From NCBI GenBank assembly GCA_038205115.1, contig JBBRCE010000001.1:1-64000 (forward strand): 64,000 nucleotides of DNA, read 5' to 3'. This DNA is from JBBRCE01 sp038205115 (lineage in GTDB: Bacteria; Planctomycetota; Planctomycetia; Pirellulales; JBBRCE01). This document shows positions 6,553-15,675 of this stretch, one piece after another. The position numbers were made by a program, and so were the translations under genes. The notes beneath the pieces are model-generated. The model was given only the letters and a program-made list of their open reading frames with translations, searched no databases and had not been told where the DNA came from. The stretch's first letter is position 1. The number at the start of each line of letters is the position of its first letter.

Positions 6553-8070
6553 ATGTCCGGATTGATATTATTGACCGGTGCCACGGGGTATGTCGGCGGC
6601 CGGCTGCTTACAATTCTGCAAGATCGAGGCTTAAATGTTCGTTGCCTGTGCCGTCGGCCAGAGGTTCTCGATGATCGTGCTGGGCCGAACACTGAGATCG
6701 TATCGGGAGACGTGATGAACCGCGAGTCGCTCGCTGCAGCACTCGTTGGTGTCGAGACTGCTTATTATCTCGTCCATTCGATGGGAGCTGATCGAGATTT
6801 CGAGCAGGAGGATCGAGTTGCGGCAACCAACTTCGGGCAGGCTGCGGCTGTTGCGGGAGTGCGTCGCGTCATTTTTTTGGGTGGTCTTGGGAACCCCGAC
6901 CTGAAGCTTTCCAAGCATCTTCGGAGCCGGCATGAAACTGGGGACGTTCTAAGAGCGCATCACCATCAGGTGATCGAGTTCCGCGCCTCGATCGTGATCG
7001 GTTCGGGTAGCTTGTCCTTTGAGATGATCCGTTCGCTCGTGGAGAGGTTGCCCATCATGATCTGCCCCCGTTGGGTGCAGGTAGCAGCTCAACCCATCGC
7101 CATTGAAGATCTGTTGGCTTATCTGATGGCCGCTATGGATTTGCCGGCAGGTAAATCCCAAGTCTACGAGATTGGCGGACCGGATAAGGTCTCCTATGGC
7201 CAAATCATGCAGGAGTACGCTCGCCAGCGGGGCCTCACGCGGTGGATGATTCCCGTCCCATTGCTCACACCTTATCTGTCCAGCCTCTGGCTGGGCTTGG
7301 TCACGCCACTTTACGCTCGGATCGGCAAGAAGCTCGTCGAAAGTCTGAGAAATCCGACGCTCATTTCCAACAATCTGGCCGAAACGACCTTCTCAGTTCG
7401 GCCGCGCTCGCTGTGTGACGCCATCGCCCGAGCGCTAGTGAACGAGGATCATGAGTATGCTGAAACGCGTTGGTCGGACGCTCTGTCTTCCGCCGGAAGA
7501 CCGAAGTTATGGGGCGGCTTACGGTTCGGTTCTAGGCTCGTTGATTCACGCACGATCACGGTTACTGTACCAGTGGAACAAGCCTTCGCGCCGATTCGCC
7601 TCATAGGCGGCCGAACAGGCTGGTACTACGCTAACTGGCTCTGGTCTTTACGCGGTTTCTTAGATCTACTCTTCGGGGGAATTGGCGTGCGACGTGGCCG
7701 ACGTGATCCGGAGAGTTTAAGAGTGGGCGATCCGCTCGACTTTTGGCGAGTTGAACTTTATGATCCGCCCCATCGACTGCGACTGCATGCTGAGATGAAA
7801 CTTCCCGGGCGAGCTTGGCTTGAATTTGATGTCACCGCATGTGAACACGGCAGCAACATTCGCCAGACAGCGATTTTTGATCCATTGGGACTCATGGGGT
7901 TGGTCTACTGGTTTGGAGTTTATCCACTTCACCAAAGCGTGTTTGCCGGCATGTTAAGAAATATTGCCCGTGCTGCAAGGGACTCGGAGGAGTTGGCTTC
8001 ATCGGGTCCAGCCGCTGATACAAGCGGTGTGTCTCAGAATTCGAAGTCTCACTCGGAGCTGAGCCGGTGA
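6553..8070 (+). CDS. NAD(P)-binding SDR protein with C-terminal DUF2867-like domain
   Basis: 505 residues. The N-terminus is an atypical/extended SDR Rossmann domain (LLTGATGYVGGRL at residues 6-18; YYLVHSMG and EDRVAATNFGQAA further on; to about residue 290), of the NmrA/YbjT type. The C-terminal part (about 320-485) has the pattern of DUF2867 proteins: GGRTGWYYANWLWSLRG, LRVGDPLDFWRVE, MKLPGRAWLEF, and a last FDPLGLMGLVYWF. Such fusions are common near light- or oxidative-stress regulators. Substrate unknown; possibly a quinone- or lipid-linked reductase. GGAGG lies 10 nt upstream of the start. Confidence 0.85.
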   Translation: MSGLILLTGATGYVGGRLLTILQDRGLNVRCLCRRPEVLDDRAGPNTEIVSGDVMNRESLAAALVGVETAYYLVHSMGADRDFEQEDRVAATNFGQAAAVAGVRRVIFLGGLGNPDLKLSKHLRSRHETGDVLRAHHHQVIEFRASIVIGSGSLSFEMIRSLVERLPIMICPRWVQVAAQPIAIEDLLAYLMAAMDLPAGKSQVYEIGGPDKVSYGQIMQEYARQRGLTRWMIPVPLLTPYLSSLWLGLVTPLYARIGKKLVESLRNPTLISNNLAETTFSVRPRSLCDAIARALVNEDHEYAETRWSDALSSAGRPKLWGGLRFGSRLVDSRTITVTVPVEQAFAPIRLIGGRTGWYYANWLWSLRGFLDLLFGGIGVRRGRRDPESLRVGDPLDFWRVELYDPPHRLRLHAEMKLPGRAWLEFDVTACEHGSNIRQTAIFDPLGLMGLVYWFGVYPLHQSVFAGMLRNIARAARDSEELASSGPAADTSGVSQNSKSHSELSR

Positions 8071-8115
8071 GTGCGAGAAACGTGTGATTGTCACAGCAGG
8101 ACTGGCTGGCCTTTA

Positions 8116-8215
8116 GGAACGACCGAAAAATAACTTCCGTTTTTCGTTCGGGTCGACGCGCGATATCACGAGCAGCGGGCGTCTCACTCAGAGGAAGTTA
8201 TTTTTCGGTCGTTCC
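8116..8215 (+). mobile_element. 100-bp MITE, copy 2
   Basis: Same 100-bp element and orientation as copies 1 and 3, with one substitution in the interior (CGATATC in place of CGCTATC). The perfect 23-bp terminal repeats are kept. The flanking duplication is TTA (8113-8115 and 8216-8218), the complement of the TAA seen at the other two sites. It lies 45 nt after the SDR gene, in non-coding DNA. Confidence 0.9.
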
Positions 8216-8587
8216 TTAATGCGCTCCACGACTGTTGCAAGTTGAAGTGTCTTGCCTCAACTGAAAGTGGACAATTTATCTTAAGTCAATATGGCCAATT
8301 GATTTAACTTGACGCCCCTGCAAGTGTCAGGTGTGGCCAGGTTGGCGAAGGTTGGTCACCTTGGCAAAGCCAGGCAAACCCAACGTGCTAAGTTAAAGCT
8401 TTGCCACAAAGAGAGTTAGGTTCACTTTGCACAAATCCGGTGGCGGAGAGGGGGTGCAGTATATATTGTCCGCACGGCGAGCCGACTTGAATGGCCTGAC
8501 GCCTGAGAAGCTGTCGGCAATGGCTGGCGGCAATAACGTCCGGCATGGCCAAATACCGGCATGGTCTGCGAGAGAGTATTCAAAACC

Positions 8588-8889
8588 ATCGTCCAGAGCG
8601 TCCGTATCGTCCAGAAATGGTTACCATCGCGGACGCTCCGGACGATGCGGACGGTCTTTTTGCAAAAGTATTCTGTGCCTTTGGAAAAAACGGCCAGCCG
8701 CAAAGAACAACTATGGCTGCGAAACTGTTCCGGAAACCGTCGTCCGGATCGTCCGTGCCGTCCGACAGGGCAATCCAATTACGGACGATGCGGACGACAC
8801 TTTTCGCGAGAGTCGCCGCACCATGAACCAAACGCCCACCGACGTCCCGCCCAGCGGGCGAGACGCCAGCGGGCGAGACGCCAGCGGGC
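8588..8889. repeat. Repeat-rich stretch ahead of the sigma-like gene
   Basis: GTCCG/CGGAC words recur in both orientations at about 8588-8612, 8629-8654, 8739-8765 and 8781-8798 (shared core GGACGATGCGGACG). Further right a 15-bp unit CCAGCGGGCGAGACG is repeated at 8851-8865 and 8866-8880, with a partial third copy to 8889. No protein with recognisable features is encoded. The region could bind a protein or mark an island origin. Nothing here proves that. Confidence 0.5.
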
Positions 8890-8910
8890 AGGTGATGAAT
8901 CCAACTTCTA

Positions 8911-9531
8911 TCACGCCGCGTCCGGCAGTCCCTGGAACTGTTCCCAGGACGCCTGCAACTCGCGCCGCAATTGGCTGATCCGCCCGGCCGTCACGCCAAA
9001 TTGCTTGGCCGCGTTCATGGTCGATTCACCGGCGGCCAACACTTTGGCGATTTTGCGAGCGCGACGGGGCATGGTCTTGAACCAGGCGGCCACATCGATC
9101 CGGGCAGCGGCAGTGTCGGCTGGTGACGCGTGACGGTCCTCAACCAAAACTTCCCGCCACTGATTCGTTTTACGATCACGCTGTTCCAACCGCTGGATAC
9201 GGATGCCGTGGACCCGTTGGGCGTGCTCAGCAGAAATATCGCGGACGTTGCGTTTTGAACCGACACGGCGCCCGTCACGAATCTGGCGAATTGCGTACCA
9301 GGCCAAAGGAGTTTGGAACGCGACATCTTCCTTTCCTTGTTGGACCAGCCGGACGAAGGCGCAATACGCATTGGCGATCACTTCTTGCACCAGTTCCGCG
9401 CGGAGTTCGGCCCGCAGCTTTCTGAATGCGACCAGAGCCTGCGCACGAATTTGCGGCAGCATGGTCAAGAAGCGATCGCGGGCGCTGTCGCTGTTACAGG
9501 TTTGTTCAGCCAATCGAATTGGGGCAATCAT
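8911..9531 (-). CDS. Sigma-factor-like HTH protein of accessory DNA
   Basis: 206 residues with no recognisable catalytic site. The N-terminal half is helical and Arg-rich (IRAQALVAFRKLRAELRAELVQEVIANAYCAFVRL), reminiscent of sigma region 2. The C-terminus (about 155-200) has a region-4-like HTH (RARKIAKVLAAGESTMNAAKQFGVTAGRISQLRREL). AAGGAG lies 9 nt before the ATG. Proteins of this type are common in planctomycete islands beside integrases. It could regulate the island, or be a divergent ECF-like factor. It is divergent from the helicase. Confidence 0.6.
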   Translation of the reverse strand: MIAPIRLAEQTCNSDSARDRFLTMLPQIRAQALVAFRKLRAELRAELVQEVIANAYCAFVRLVQQGKEDVAFQTPLAWYAIRQIRDGRRVGSKRNVRDISAEHAQRVHGIRIQRLEQRDRKTNQWREVLVEDRHASPADTAAARIDVAAWFKTMPRRARKIAKVLAAGESTMNAAKQFGVTAGRISQLRRELQASWEQFQGLPDAA

Positions 9532-9745
9532 GGGAACGATCTCCTTGAGAAATGAGACCGCCCCAAGCCGGAGCGGTCATGTTGAAAAACACAACCGCCC
9601 CGCACACGAGCGCGAGGCAAAGAATGGACGCGAGTTGTTGAAACTAGAGCTCGGTGGCCGGCTCAAGCTTGGCTAGCCACCGCTGAAGACTTTCAGGCGA
9701 TCAGGTCAGACCCTCTGACGCCTAGCACACAAGCGGTCTAAACGG

Positions 9746-9773
9746 CGAACCGGTCTAAAAAAACGCCGGTTCG
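9746..9773. repeat. Inverted repeat upstream of the helicase
   Basis: Perfect 8-bp arms (CGAACCGG and CCGGTTCG) enclose a 12-base A-rich loop. It lies in the roughly 300-bp gap between the divergent sigma-like and helicase genes, which otherwise shows only short repeated GC-rich words. It could be an operator or a leftover terminator. Confidence 0.35.
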
Positions 9774-9830
9774 ACGGTCGAGATTCGGTCGCCAAAGGCC
9801 AAGCTGACCGGCACGCCGCGCGGTTCGCGA

Positions 9831-12281
9831 ATGTATTCGGTTCTCGACCAGTATCAAAAAGAAGGCTACCAATCGCTGATGCACATCGCCCGCCGTCATA
9901 ACGGGGCGTTTCTCTGCGACGGCGTCGGTCTCGGCAAAACGTTTATTGGCCTGATGGTCATCGAGCGGTTGATTCTGCACGAAGGCAAACGGGTCGCCCT
10001 ATTCGTGCCTAAGACCGGCCGCGTCGATGTCTGGGAACGAGCCATCAAAGACTATCTGCCACACATCGGCAGCGGCGATTTCAGCAGTCTGGCGATTTAC
10101 AACCATACGGATCTTGGCCGCGAGGGCGACTTCCCCGAGCGGATGGAACGCCTCAAAGAAATGGCCGATGCCATCATCATCGACGAGGCCCATCACTTCC
10201 GCAATCTTGGCCGCCGCGCCGAAGAAAGCGCGGGCAAGCCATCTCGTTACTACCAGCTATTCGACCTGATCGACGGGCCGCGCGGTCCTAAAGAACTGTT
10301 CTTGTTGACGGCCACTCCGATCAATAACAGCCTGCACGACTTCCGCCACATGGCCGAACTGTTCACACGCGGCAACGACAATTTCCTGGCCCGTTATGGC
10401 GTGCATTCGCTCCGCGGTCACTTTGTAGGCTTGGAAAAGAAGTTGCTCAACGAGTCGTCCGGCACCACGGCCGAATCCCAACTTACCATGTTCGAAGCGG
10501 ACAAGCTGATCACCACCGATACGGTATTTCGTGAATTGGTCGTTCAGCGCAGTCGCTCGTATGTCCGTCAAAGCCAACTCCAGCAAGGCGGCAATTTGGC
10601 CACATTTCCCCAGCGGAAACCGCCCCAAGTCGCGGCCTATTCGGTAAAGAAAACTTACGGCAAGCTTCTGGATATGGTCGATGCCGCTTTCCGCCGCGAA
10701 AAGCCGCTTTTCGTGTTGGGCATTTACTATCCTTTGGCGTATCCGTCGCCACAGCACGAAGACGACGACAAGGTTTTCGATCCTTGGATCGAGAATCGTC
10801 AAAAGCAAGTCTGCGGTCTGATTCGGACTCAGTTTCTAAAGCGTTTCGAAAGCTCGGCCCATGCGTTCGAGCAATCGTGCAATCGCCTGTTGGTCAAGTT
10901 GCTGGCCTGGTCCATTAAGCACAGCGAGACAGCGGACGAAAAACGTCGCTTGGAACGCTGGCAAATCAAGAACGCAGAGTTGATCGGCTACGTTCACGAG
11001 CGTCAGCTTGAGTTGTTCGGAAGTGATGAAGTCGAGGACGCGGACGAAGATCTGGTTTCGCCAGAAATGTTGGAATCGGTCGAACTGCTCGACCGTGAAA
11101 AATACAACATCCACCAAATCTTGGAAGACACCCGCGACGACCTTGATCAACTGTCCGACTTTCTCAACGAACTCAAGAAATTCCAGATCAAGCACGACGA
11201 CAAGCTCAAAGCTTTGGTCAAACTGCTCAAAACTGACCCGGTGGCCAAGCGCCATAAGGTGCTGATTTTTACCGAGTTCGCCGAAACGGCACGTTACCTG
11301 AAAAAGCAACTGCAACTCGCCGAGATCGACGGTGTCGAGCAAATCGATAGTGGCAGCAAGCTCAGCCGGCACGATGTCATCCGTCGCTTCGCTCCTTACT
11401 ACAACGGTAGCAGCAGCGGCGAACTAGTCGAGAAGAACCGGGCAGAAATCCGCATTCTGATCTCGACCGACGTCCTGTCCGAAGGTCTCAACCTGCAAGA
11501 TTGCACGCGACTGATTAATTACGATCTGCACTGGAACCCGGTGCGATTAATGCAGCGCATCGGCCGCGTCGATCGACGCATGAATCCGAACGTCGAGGCC
11601 AGACTTCTGGCCGATCATCCAGATCAACAGCCGTTGCGTGGCGAAATTCAGTTCTGGAACTTTCTGCCGCCGGACGAACTCAACGAACTGCTTACGCTCT
11701 ATCGTAACGTGGCGCATAAAACCCTCAAGATTTCCAAAACGCTCGGCATTGAAGGCCGCCAACTTCTTACGCCCGAAGACGAATACGAAGCACTCAAGGA
11801 CTTCAATGAATCCTATGAAGGCCAAACCACCACCGACGAAGAAATCCGGCTGGAACTTCAGCGGCTGTTGGATGCCGATCCGTCTTTAACCGACAAGTTG
11901 GCCGCGTTGCCGGGTCGCGTGTTCAGCGGCAAGCGTCACGCAACGCCCGGCACGCAAGCGGTATTCTTCTGCTATCGGCTGCCGCGGCCCGATCATACAG
12001 CCGGTGGCAACGACAAAGAATTCCCCTGGACCGAAGAGGCCGGCGAAACTCGCTGGTATTTGCACCGCCTGTCGGACGAAAAACTCATTGAAGATTCGAC
12101 AGCCATCGTCGAAGCGATTCGCTGCCTGCCCGAGACGCCGCGGCACTGCGAGGTTTCGCAGCCCACGCTGGCCGCCATTCGCGCCAAGATCGAAAAGCAC
12201 ATCAAAAATACCTGGCTCAAACGCATGCAGGCCCCTGTCGGCGTCAAGCCGATCCTCAAGGCTTGGATGGAATTGAACTAA
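9831..12281 (+). CDS. SNF2-type helicase, probably lacking its N-terminus
   Basis: 816 residues of superfamily 2 helicase. Walker A is GVGLGKT at residues 31-37, motif II DEAHH at 118-122, motif III LLTATPINN near 160. The C-terminal half has SDVLSEGLNLQDC-like motif V and MQRIGRVDRR motif VI near 575-590, followed by a coiled and a small C-terminal domain. The helicase core begins almost at residue 1. Relatives of this type usually carry a phospholipase-D-like N-terminal domain of a few hundred residues, which is absent here. The frame stays open upstream only to a TAA at 9756. It is followed 28 nt later by a methylase start. The two would form a restriction or phage-defence module. Confidence 0.8.
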   Translation: MYSVLDQYQKEGYQSLMHIARRHNGAFLCDGVGLGKTFIGLMVIERLILHEGKRVALFVPKTGRVDVWERAIKDYLPHIGSGDFSSLAIYNHTDLGREGDFPERMERLKEMADAIIIDEAHHFRNLGRRAEESAGKPSRYYQLFDLIDGPRGPKELFLLTATPINNSLHDFRHMAELFTRGNDNFLARYGVHSLRGHFVGLEKKLLNESSGTTAESQLTMFEADKLITTDTVFRELVVQRSRSYVRQSQLQQGGNLATFPQRKPPQVAAYSVKKTYGKLLDMVDAAFRREKPLFVLGIYYPLAYPSPQHEDDDKVFDPWIENRQKQVCGLIRTQFLKRFESSAHAFEQSCNRLLVKLLAWSIKHSETADEKRRLERWQIKNAELIGYVHERQLELFGSDEVEDADEDLVSPEMLESVELLDREKYNIHQILEDTRDDLDQLSDFLNELKKFQIKHDDKLKALVKLLKTDPVAKRHKVLIFTEFAETARYLKKQLQLAEIDGVEQIDSGSKLSRHDVIRRFAPYYNGSSSGELVEKNRAEIRILISTDVLSEGLNLQDCTRLINYDLHWNPVRLMQRIGRVDRRMNPNVEARLLADHPDQQPLRGEIQFWNFLPPDELNELLTLYRNVAHKTLKISKTLGIEGRQLLTPEDEYEALKDFNESYEGQTTTDEEIRLELQRLLDADPSLTDKLAALPGRVFSGKRHATPGTQAVFFCYRLPRPDHTAGGNDKEFPWTEEAGETRWYLHRLSDEKLIEDSTAIVEAIRCLPETPRHCEVSQPTLAAIRAKIEKHIKNTWLKRMQAPVGVKPILKAWMELN

Positions 12282-12309
12282 TATTTTCGAACGAAATAGG
12301 CCTAACCCA

Positions 12310-12588
12310 ATGCCTGCTCGCCACCCACTGCAAGACATCAAGACGTTTCCGTCATTGGTGAAGTATCTGCGCGACGAGTTGGATTGGCCGGTCGAGACCG
12401 AAAACTTCGATGATTTGACATTTGATTTCGCGCCGGAAGAACTGGGCCTCAAGCCCGATGAGGCGGCCAAGGTCCGCAACATCAAGCAACTCCGCCCTTT
12501 AGCTTCGAATCAACCCTGGGGTATCTTTTTTGTCAACTTTGAGCCGAAACGTCTGCCGATCGTACCTGGCAAAGTTGCCAGAGTTTGA
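12310..12588 (+). pseudogene. N-terminal fragment of an Eco57I-type methylase
   Basis: The frame encodes MPARHPLQDIKTFPSLVKYL, then FAPEELGLKPDEAAKVRNIKQLRPL and WGIFFVNFEPKRLPIV. This resembles the opening of the large Eco57I-like methylase/restriction proteins that accompany helicases of this kind. After about residue 84 the frame loses similarity and ends within a few codons. At the same spot the integrase sequence begins in another frame. The methylase would normally exceed 1000 residues, so only its first portion survives. The family call is from the N-terminal pattern and context and is moderate. Confidence 0.5.
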
Positions 12589-13204
12589 GTTCCTTAAGGA
12601 GCCCGGCAAGCTGCCGACCTACGTGCTACCAGAGCACTTTACGGCGATCTACCAAGCAGCAGACAAGGCGAAGTACCCCAGTGGTTTGCCGTATCCACCA
12701 GGCGATTGGTGGCGCGGCTTACTGATGTTTGCGTACATGACCGGATGGCGCATTGGTTCGATGCTGAGCCTGCGGTGGGAAGACGTCGATTTGGACGCCG
12801 GAACGGCCGTTTCGCGTGCGGCCGACAACAAGGGCAAGCGCGATCAGCTTATTCCACTTCATCCGTCCATCATCGAGCACCTGCGACGTCTGCCCAGCTT
12901 TAGCCCGCTGGTGTTCCCGTGGGAGTATTACATTCGGACGTTATTTGTCACGTTCCACAAACTCCAGACTGCGGCCAACGTCAAGCCAGCGGGACCGGGC
13001 AAACACTACGGTTTTCACGATTTGCGACGTGCTTTCGCTACCATGAACGCAATGAACTTAACGCCAGATGCCTTGCAGGCCCTGATGCAGCATCGCGACT
13101 ATCAGACGACACAGCGGTACATCAATATGGCACGGCAATTGAGCCCAACTGTTCAAAACTTGTTCGTGCCGAAGACCAAGAGCGATACCGCGGCGAGCGC
13201 GTAG
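12530..13204 (+). pseudogene. Tyrosine recombinase (integrase), C-terminal catalytic part
   Basis: The catalytic domain is complete: first Arg in TGWRIGSMLSLRWEDV, H-x-x-R in HDLRRAFAT, the second His in LMQHRDYQTT, and the nucleophile Tyr in TQRYINMA. The usual N-terminal SAM-like core-binding domain (about 100 residues) is missing. Homologous sequence appears to begin near 12550 (LAKLPEFEFLKEPGKLP), right where the methylase fragment ends. The displayed start at 12530 lies in the methylase-derived part and is not reliable. The gene ends 105 nt from tRNA-Phe, a typical integration site. Confidence 0.75.
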
Positions 13205-13250
13205 CGGAATGCCAATTGAGTGTTTATTGAGTGTTGGCGATCAAGCGAAT

Positions 13251-13286
13251 AAAAAAGGAACTGGGGCATTGTGCCGCAAGTCCTTT
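13251..13286 (-). terminator. Terminator of the tRNA-Phe transcript
   Basis: On the minus strand, downstream of the tRNA, an imperfect stem (GGACTTGCGG paired with CCCCAGTTCC) is followed by TTTTTT. Confidence 0.6.
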
Positions 13287-13308
13287 TCTCATGGAGACTT
13301 AATGAAAG

Positions 13309-13381
13309 TGGACAGAGCGGGAGTCGAACCCGCGACACATGGATTTTCAGTCCATTGCTCTACCAACTGAGCTATCTGTCC
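13309..13381 (-). tRNA. tRNA-Phe (anticodon GAA)
   Basis: The complement folds as a standard cloverleaf. The acceptor stem GGACAGA pairs with TCTGTCC and the D-arm is GCTCAGTTGGTAGAGC. The anticodon loop CTGAAAA has GAA as anticodon. The T-arm is CGGGTTCGACTCCCG. The discriminator is A, and CCA is not encoded. The island with its integrase lies directly on the 3' side. Confidence 0.97.
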
Positions 13382-13788
13382 CCGTCAACTAACCCGGCTC
13401 GGTAATCCGTACGCGGAGCGGGAAATACCGCCGCTACCAATGCCAGCACTGACGCCGGCAATGCCCCTGGGGCAACCGCCGCAAGGTTGTTGAGGGTTTA
13501 AGTTTAACAAAAGATATTTCGCATGCAAGGGCGAGCCCAAAGCCGGTTGAGCCGCGCATTTCCCAGGATTTTCGTCGCCGCGGCCGCCCCATCACCGCGC
13601 CTGTCCGCCCGACACGGTGCGGCGCCACATTGGGCGATCGGCCGCTTGTCGGCAGTTGGTACGCATCGCTGAGGCTGCGGGCCGGGCGCTTGCGCTCAGC
13701 GCTGCACGAACGGCCATCCCCTTGTGTTCCAGCCGAATTTGACGTAACAAAAGGCTATCCAAAATTATGCCACCGTGGAGCAAAGACA
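13382..13788. other. Stretch without a convincing gene
   Basis: About 400 bp between tRNA-Phe and apgM. The apgM frame extends to 13630 but the additional residues have no homology-like pattern. No duplicated end of the tRNA was found here. Confidence 0.5.
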
Positions 13789-15006
13789 ATGTCCGCATAC
13801 GACGACATGCACCAGTTGACCAGCAGCCTCAAGGTCAAAAACGTCACCAAAATTGTCATGCTCGTGGCCGACGGTCTGGGCGGATTGCCACTGGAACCCG
13901 GCGGCAAGACGGAACTTGAGACGGCTCGCACGCCAAACCTGGACGAACTGGTTCGCACCGGCGTTTGCGGCGGCAGCATTCCGGTCAAGCCCGGCATTAG
14001 CCCTGGCAGCGGTCCGGGCCATTTGGGTTTGTTCGGTTACGATCCACTTAAGTATTTGATCGGTCGCGGGGCGCTGGAAGCCACTGGCATTGGCTTCGAA
14101 CTTGGCCCCAAAGATGTCGCGGTGCGCGGCAATTATTGCACGCTCGATGATTCGGGCTGCATCACGGATCGCCGCGCGGGGCGCATTTCGTCGGCCGAAA
14201 GCGCGCCGCTGGCTGACAATCTCAACCAAATCAAAATTCCCGGCGTCGAGATCTTCGTCCGCCCCGTCAAAGAGCATCGGTTTGTGGTCGTCTTCCGTGG
14301 CGACGGTCTGGGCGGCGACGTTCACGATACCGATCCGCAGCAAACCGGCGTGCCGCCGCTGCTGGCCAAAGGCGCCAACCCGGCCAGCGAGCGAACCGCC
14401 GATATTGCCAAACAGTTTGTGGTCGAAGCCCGCGCGGTGCTGGCCGGCGAAACCAAAGCCAATGGCCTGACGCTGCGGGGATTTTCCGCGCGGCCGGCGC
14501 TCCCCAGCTTTGATGAAGTTTACGGCTTGCGCGCGGCGGCCATTGCCGTCTATCCGATGTACAAAGGGCTGGCCCGCCTGGTTGGCATGCAGATCGTCGG
14601 CAAAGCGCAAACGCTCGAGGAACAGGTTGCTGTGCTGAAACAGCATTGGAGCGACTTTGACTTCTTCTTCTTGCATTTCAAATATACCGACAGCACTGGC
14701 GAAGACGGCAGCTTCATGGAAAAAGTCGGCCGGATCGAAGAACTCGACGCGGTGATGCCCAAGATTTCCGCCCTGCAGCCGGACGTGCTGATTGTCACCG
14801 GCGATCACAGCACGCCCAGCCTGATGAAGAGCCACAGTTGGCATCCCGTGCCCACGCTGCTCAGCGCCAAAGTCTGTCGATCGGACAGTTGCAGCACGTT
14901 TGGCGAGTCGGATTGCGTTCGCGGCGGCCTGGGACAGTTCGAGTCGAAGTACCTCATGCCGTTGGCCTTGGCCAACGCGGGGCGGATGGGCAAATTCGGC
15001 GCGTAA
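13789..15006 (+). CDS. apgM: 2,3-bisphosphoglycerate-independent phosphoglycerate mutase, archaeal type
   Basis: 405 residues, normal for the ApgM branch of the alkaline-phosphatase superfamily. It interconverts 3- and 2-phosphoglycerate in glycolysis, using two divalent metals. Visible features are MLVADGLGGLP with the first metal Asp, ARTPNLDELV, the Ser-containing GISPGSGPGHLGLFGYDP, and the C-terminal FLHFKYTDSTGEDGSF and VTGDHSTPS metal sites. The ATG at 13789 gives the family's usual N-terminus; the longer reading from 13630 does not. The ACT and BirA genes follow on the same strand. Confidence 0.92.
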   Translation: MSAYDDMHQLTSSLKVKNVTKIVMLVADGLGGLPLEPGGKTELETARTPNLDELVRTGVCGGSIPVKPGISPGSGPGHLGLFGYDPLKYLIGRGALEATGIGFELGPKDVAVRGNYCTLDDSGCITDRRAGRISSAESAPLADNLNQIKIPGVEIFVRPVKEHRFVVVFRGDGLGGDVHDTDPQQTGVPPLLAKGANPASERTADIAKQFVVEARAVLAGETKANGLTLRGFSARPALPSFDEVYGLRAAAIAVYPMYKGLARLVGMQIVGKAQTLEEQVAVLKQHWSDFDFFFLHFKYTDSTGEDGSFMEKVGRIEELDAVMPKISALQPDVLIVTGDHSTPSLMKSHSWHPVPTLLSAKVCRSDSCSTFGESDCVRGGLGQFESKYLMPLALANAGRMGKFGA

Positions 15007-15160
15007 TTTTCCTTCACGCACACGGCGGCGGGCGAGCTGGCGCCGAACCGCACTGGCAGGTTGACGCAACCAATCTAGCCGCTTATATTTGCGCCGGTGA
15101 AGCCTGCCCCATTGATCCGGCAGGCGCTGGAATGACACGCAGACGATAGCGAGCGAGACG

Positions 15161-15652
15161 ATGAGTATTGGCGAAGGCTCCGGCATCGGAATGTCGACCA
15201 TCCGTGGGCGAAACTACCCCACCATCCGTCAGTTCACGGTCTTCCTGGAAAATCGCGTGGGGCAGTTGTTGGAAGTTGTTCGGCGCTTCGAGAACAGCAA
15301 AGTGCGGATCGTTGCGCTATCGATTGCCGACTCCGCCGAGTGCGCCTTTGTCCGATTCCTACTTAGTCATCCCGAGCAGGGCCGCGAAATTCTCGAACGC
15401 GCAGGGCTGGCGCTGATCGAAAGCGATCTAATCGGCGTCGAACTGCCCGGCGGTGACCAACCGCTGCTGCGCGTTTGCACCGCGTTACTGCAGGCCGAAG
15501 TGAACATCATTCAGGCCTACCCGCTGTTTGGTCGCCCCAACGGTCGGCCAGCCGTGGCGCTGATGGTCGACAACATCGAGATGGGGCTCGACACGCTGGC
15601 CGCCAAGAATTTTACAATGATCACCGAAGGCGATCTTTCTTCGGACGACTAG
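15161..15652 (+). CDS. ACT domain protein
   Basis: 163 residues with two ACT-like halves. The first (about 17-85: TIRQFTVFLENRVGQLLEVVRRFENSKVRIVALSIAD) has the typical beta-alpha-beta start and a Gly at the ligand corner (NRVGQL). The second is PLLRVCTALLQAEVNIIQAYPLF, then VALMVDN. ACT domains bind small ligands, commonly amino acids, and regulate metabolism. The target is not evident. ATG at 15161 is used; an ATG at 15191 is also possible. It ends 23 nt before the birA start. Confidence 0.8.
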   Translation: MSIGEGSGIGMSTIRGRNYPTIRQFTVFLENRVGQLLEVVRRFENSKVRIVALSIADSAECAFVRFLLSHPEQGREILERAGLALIESDLIGVELPGGDQPLLRVCTALLQAEVNIIQAYPLFGRPNGRPAVALMVDNIEMGLDTLAAKNFTMITEGDLSSDD

Positions 15653-15675
15653 CCGTCGAGCAGGTACCACCCCGC

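Noticed and set aside
8427..8978. 183-codon frame in the repeat stretch
   Set aside because: It has Arg/Ser/Pro composition from repeated GTCCG words and no domain. Its 3' end overlaps the sigma-like gene.
9831..12588. DISARM system (drmD-drmMI)
   Set aside because: A SNF2 helicase next to a methylase is suggestive, but drmA, drmB and drmC are absent, and the methylase is too short to assign.
13309..13381. att duplication of the tRNA-Phe end
   Set aside because: I found no second copy of the tRNA 3' part in the window, so island boundaries cannot be fixed.
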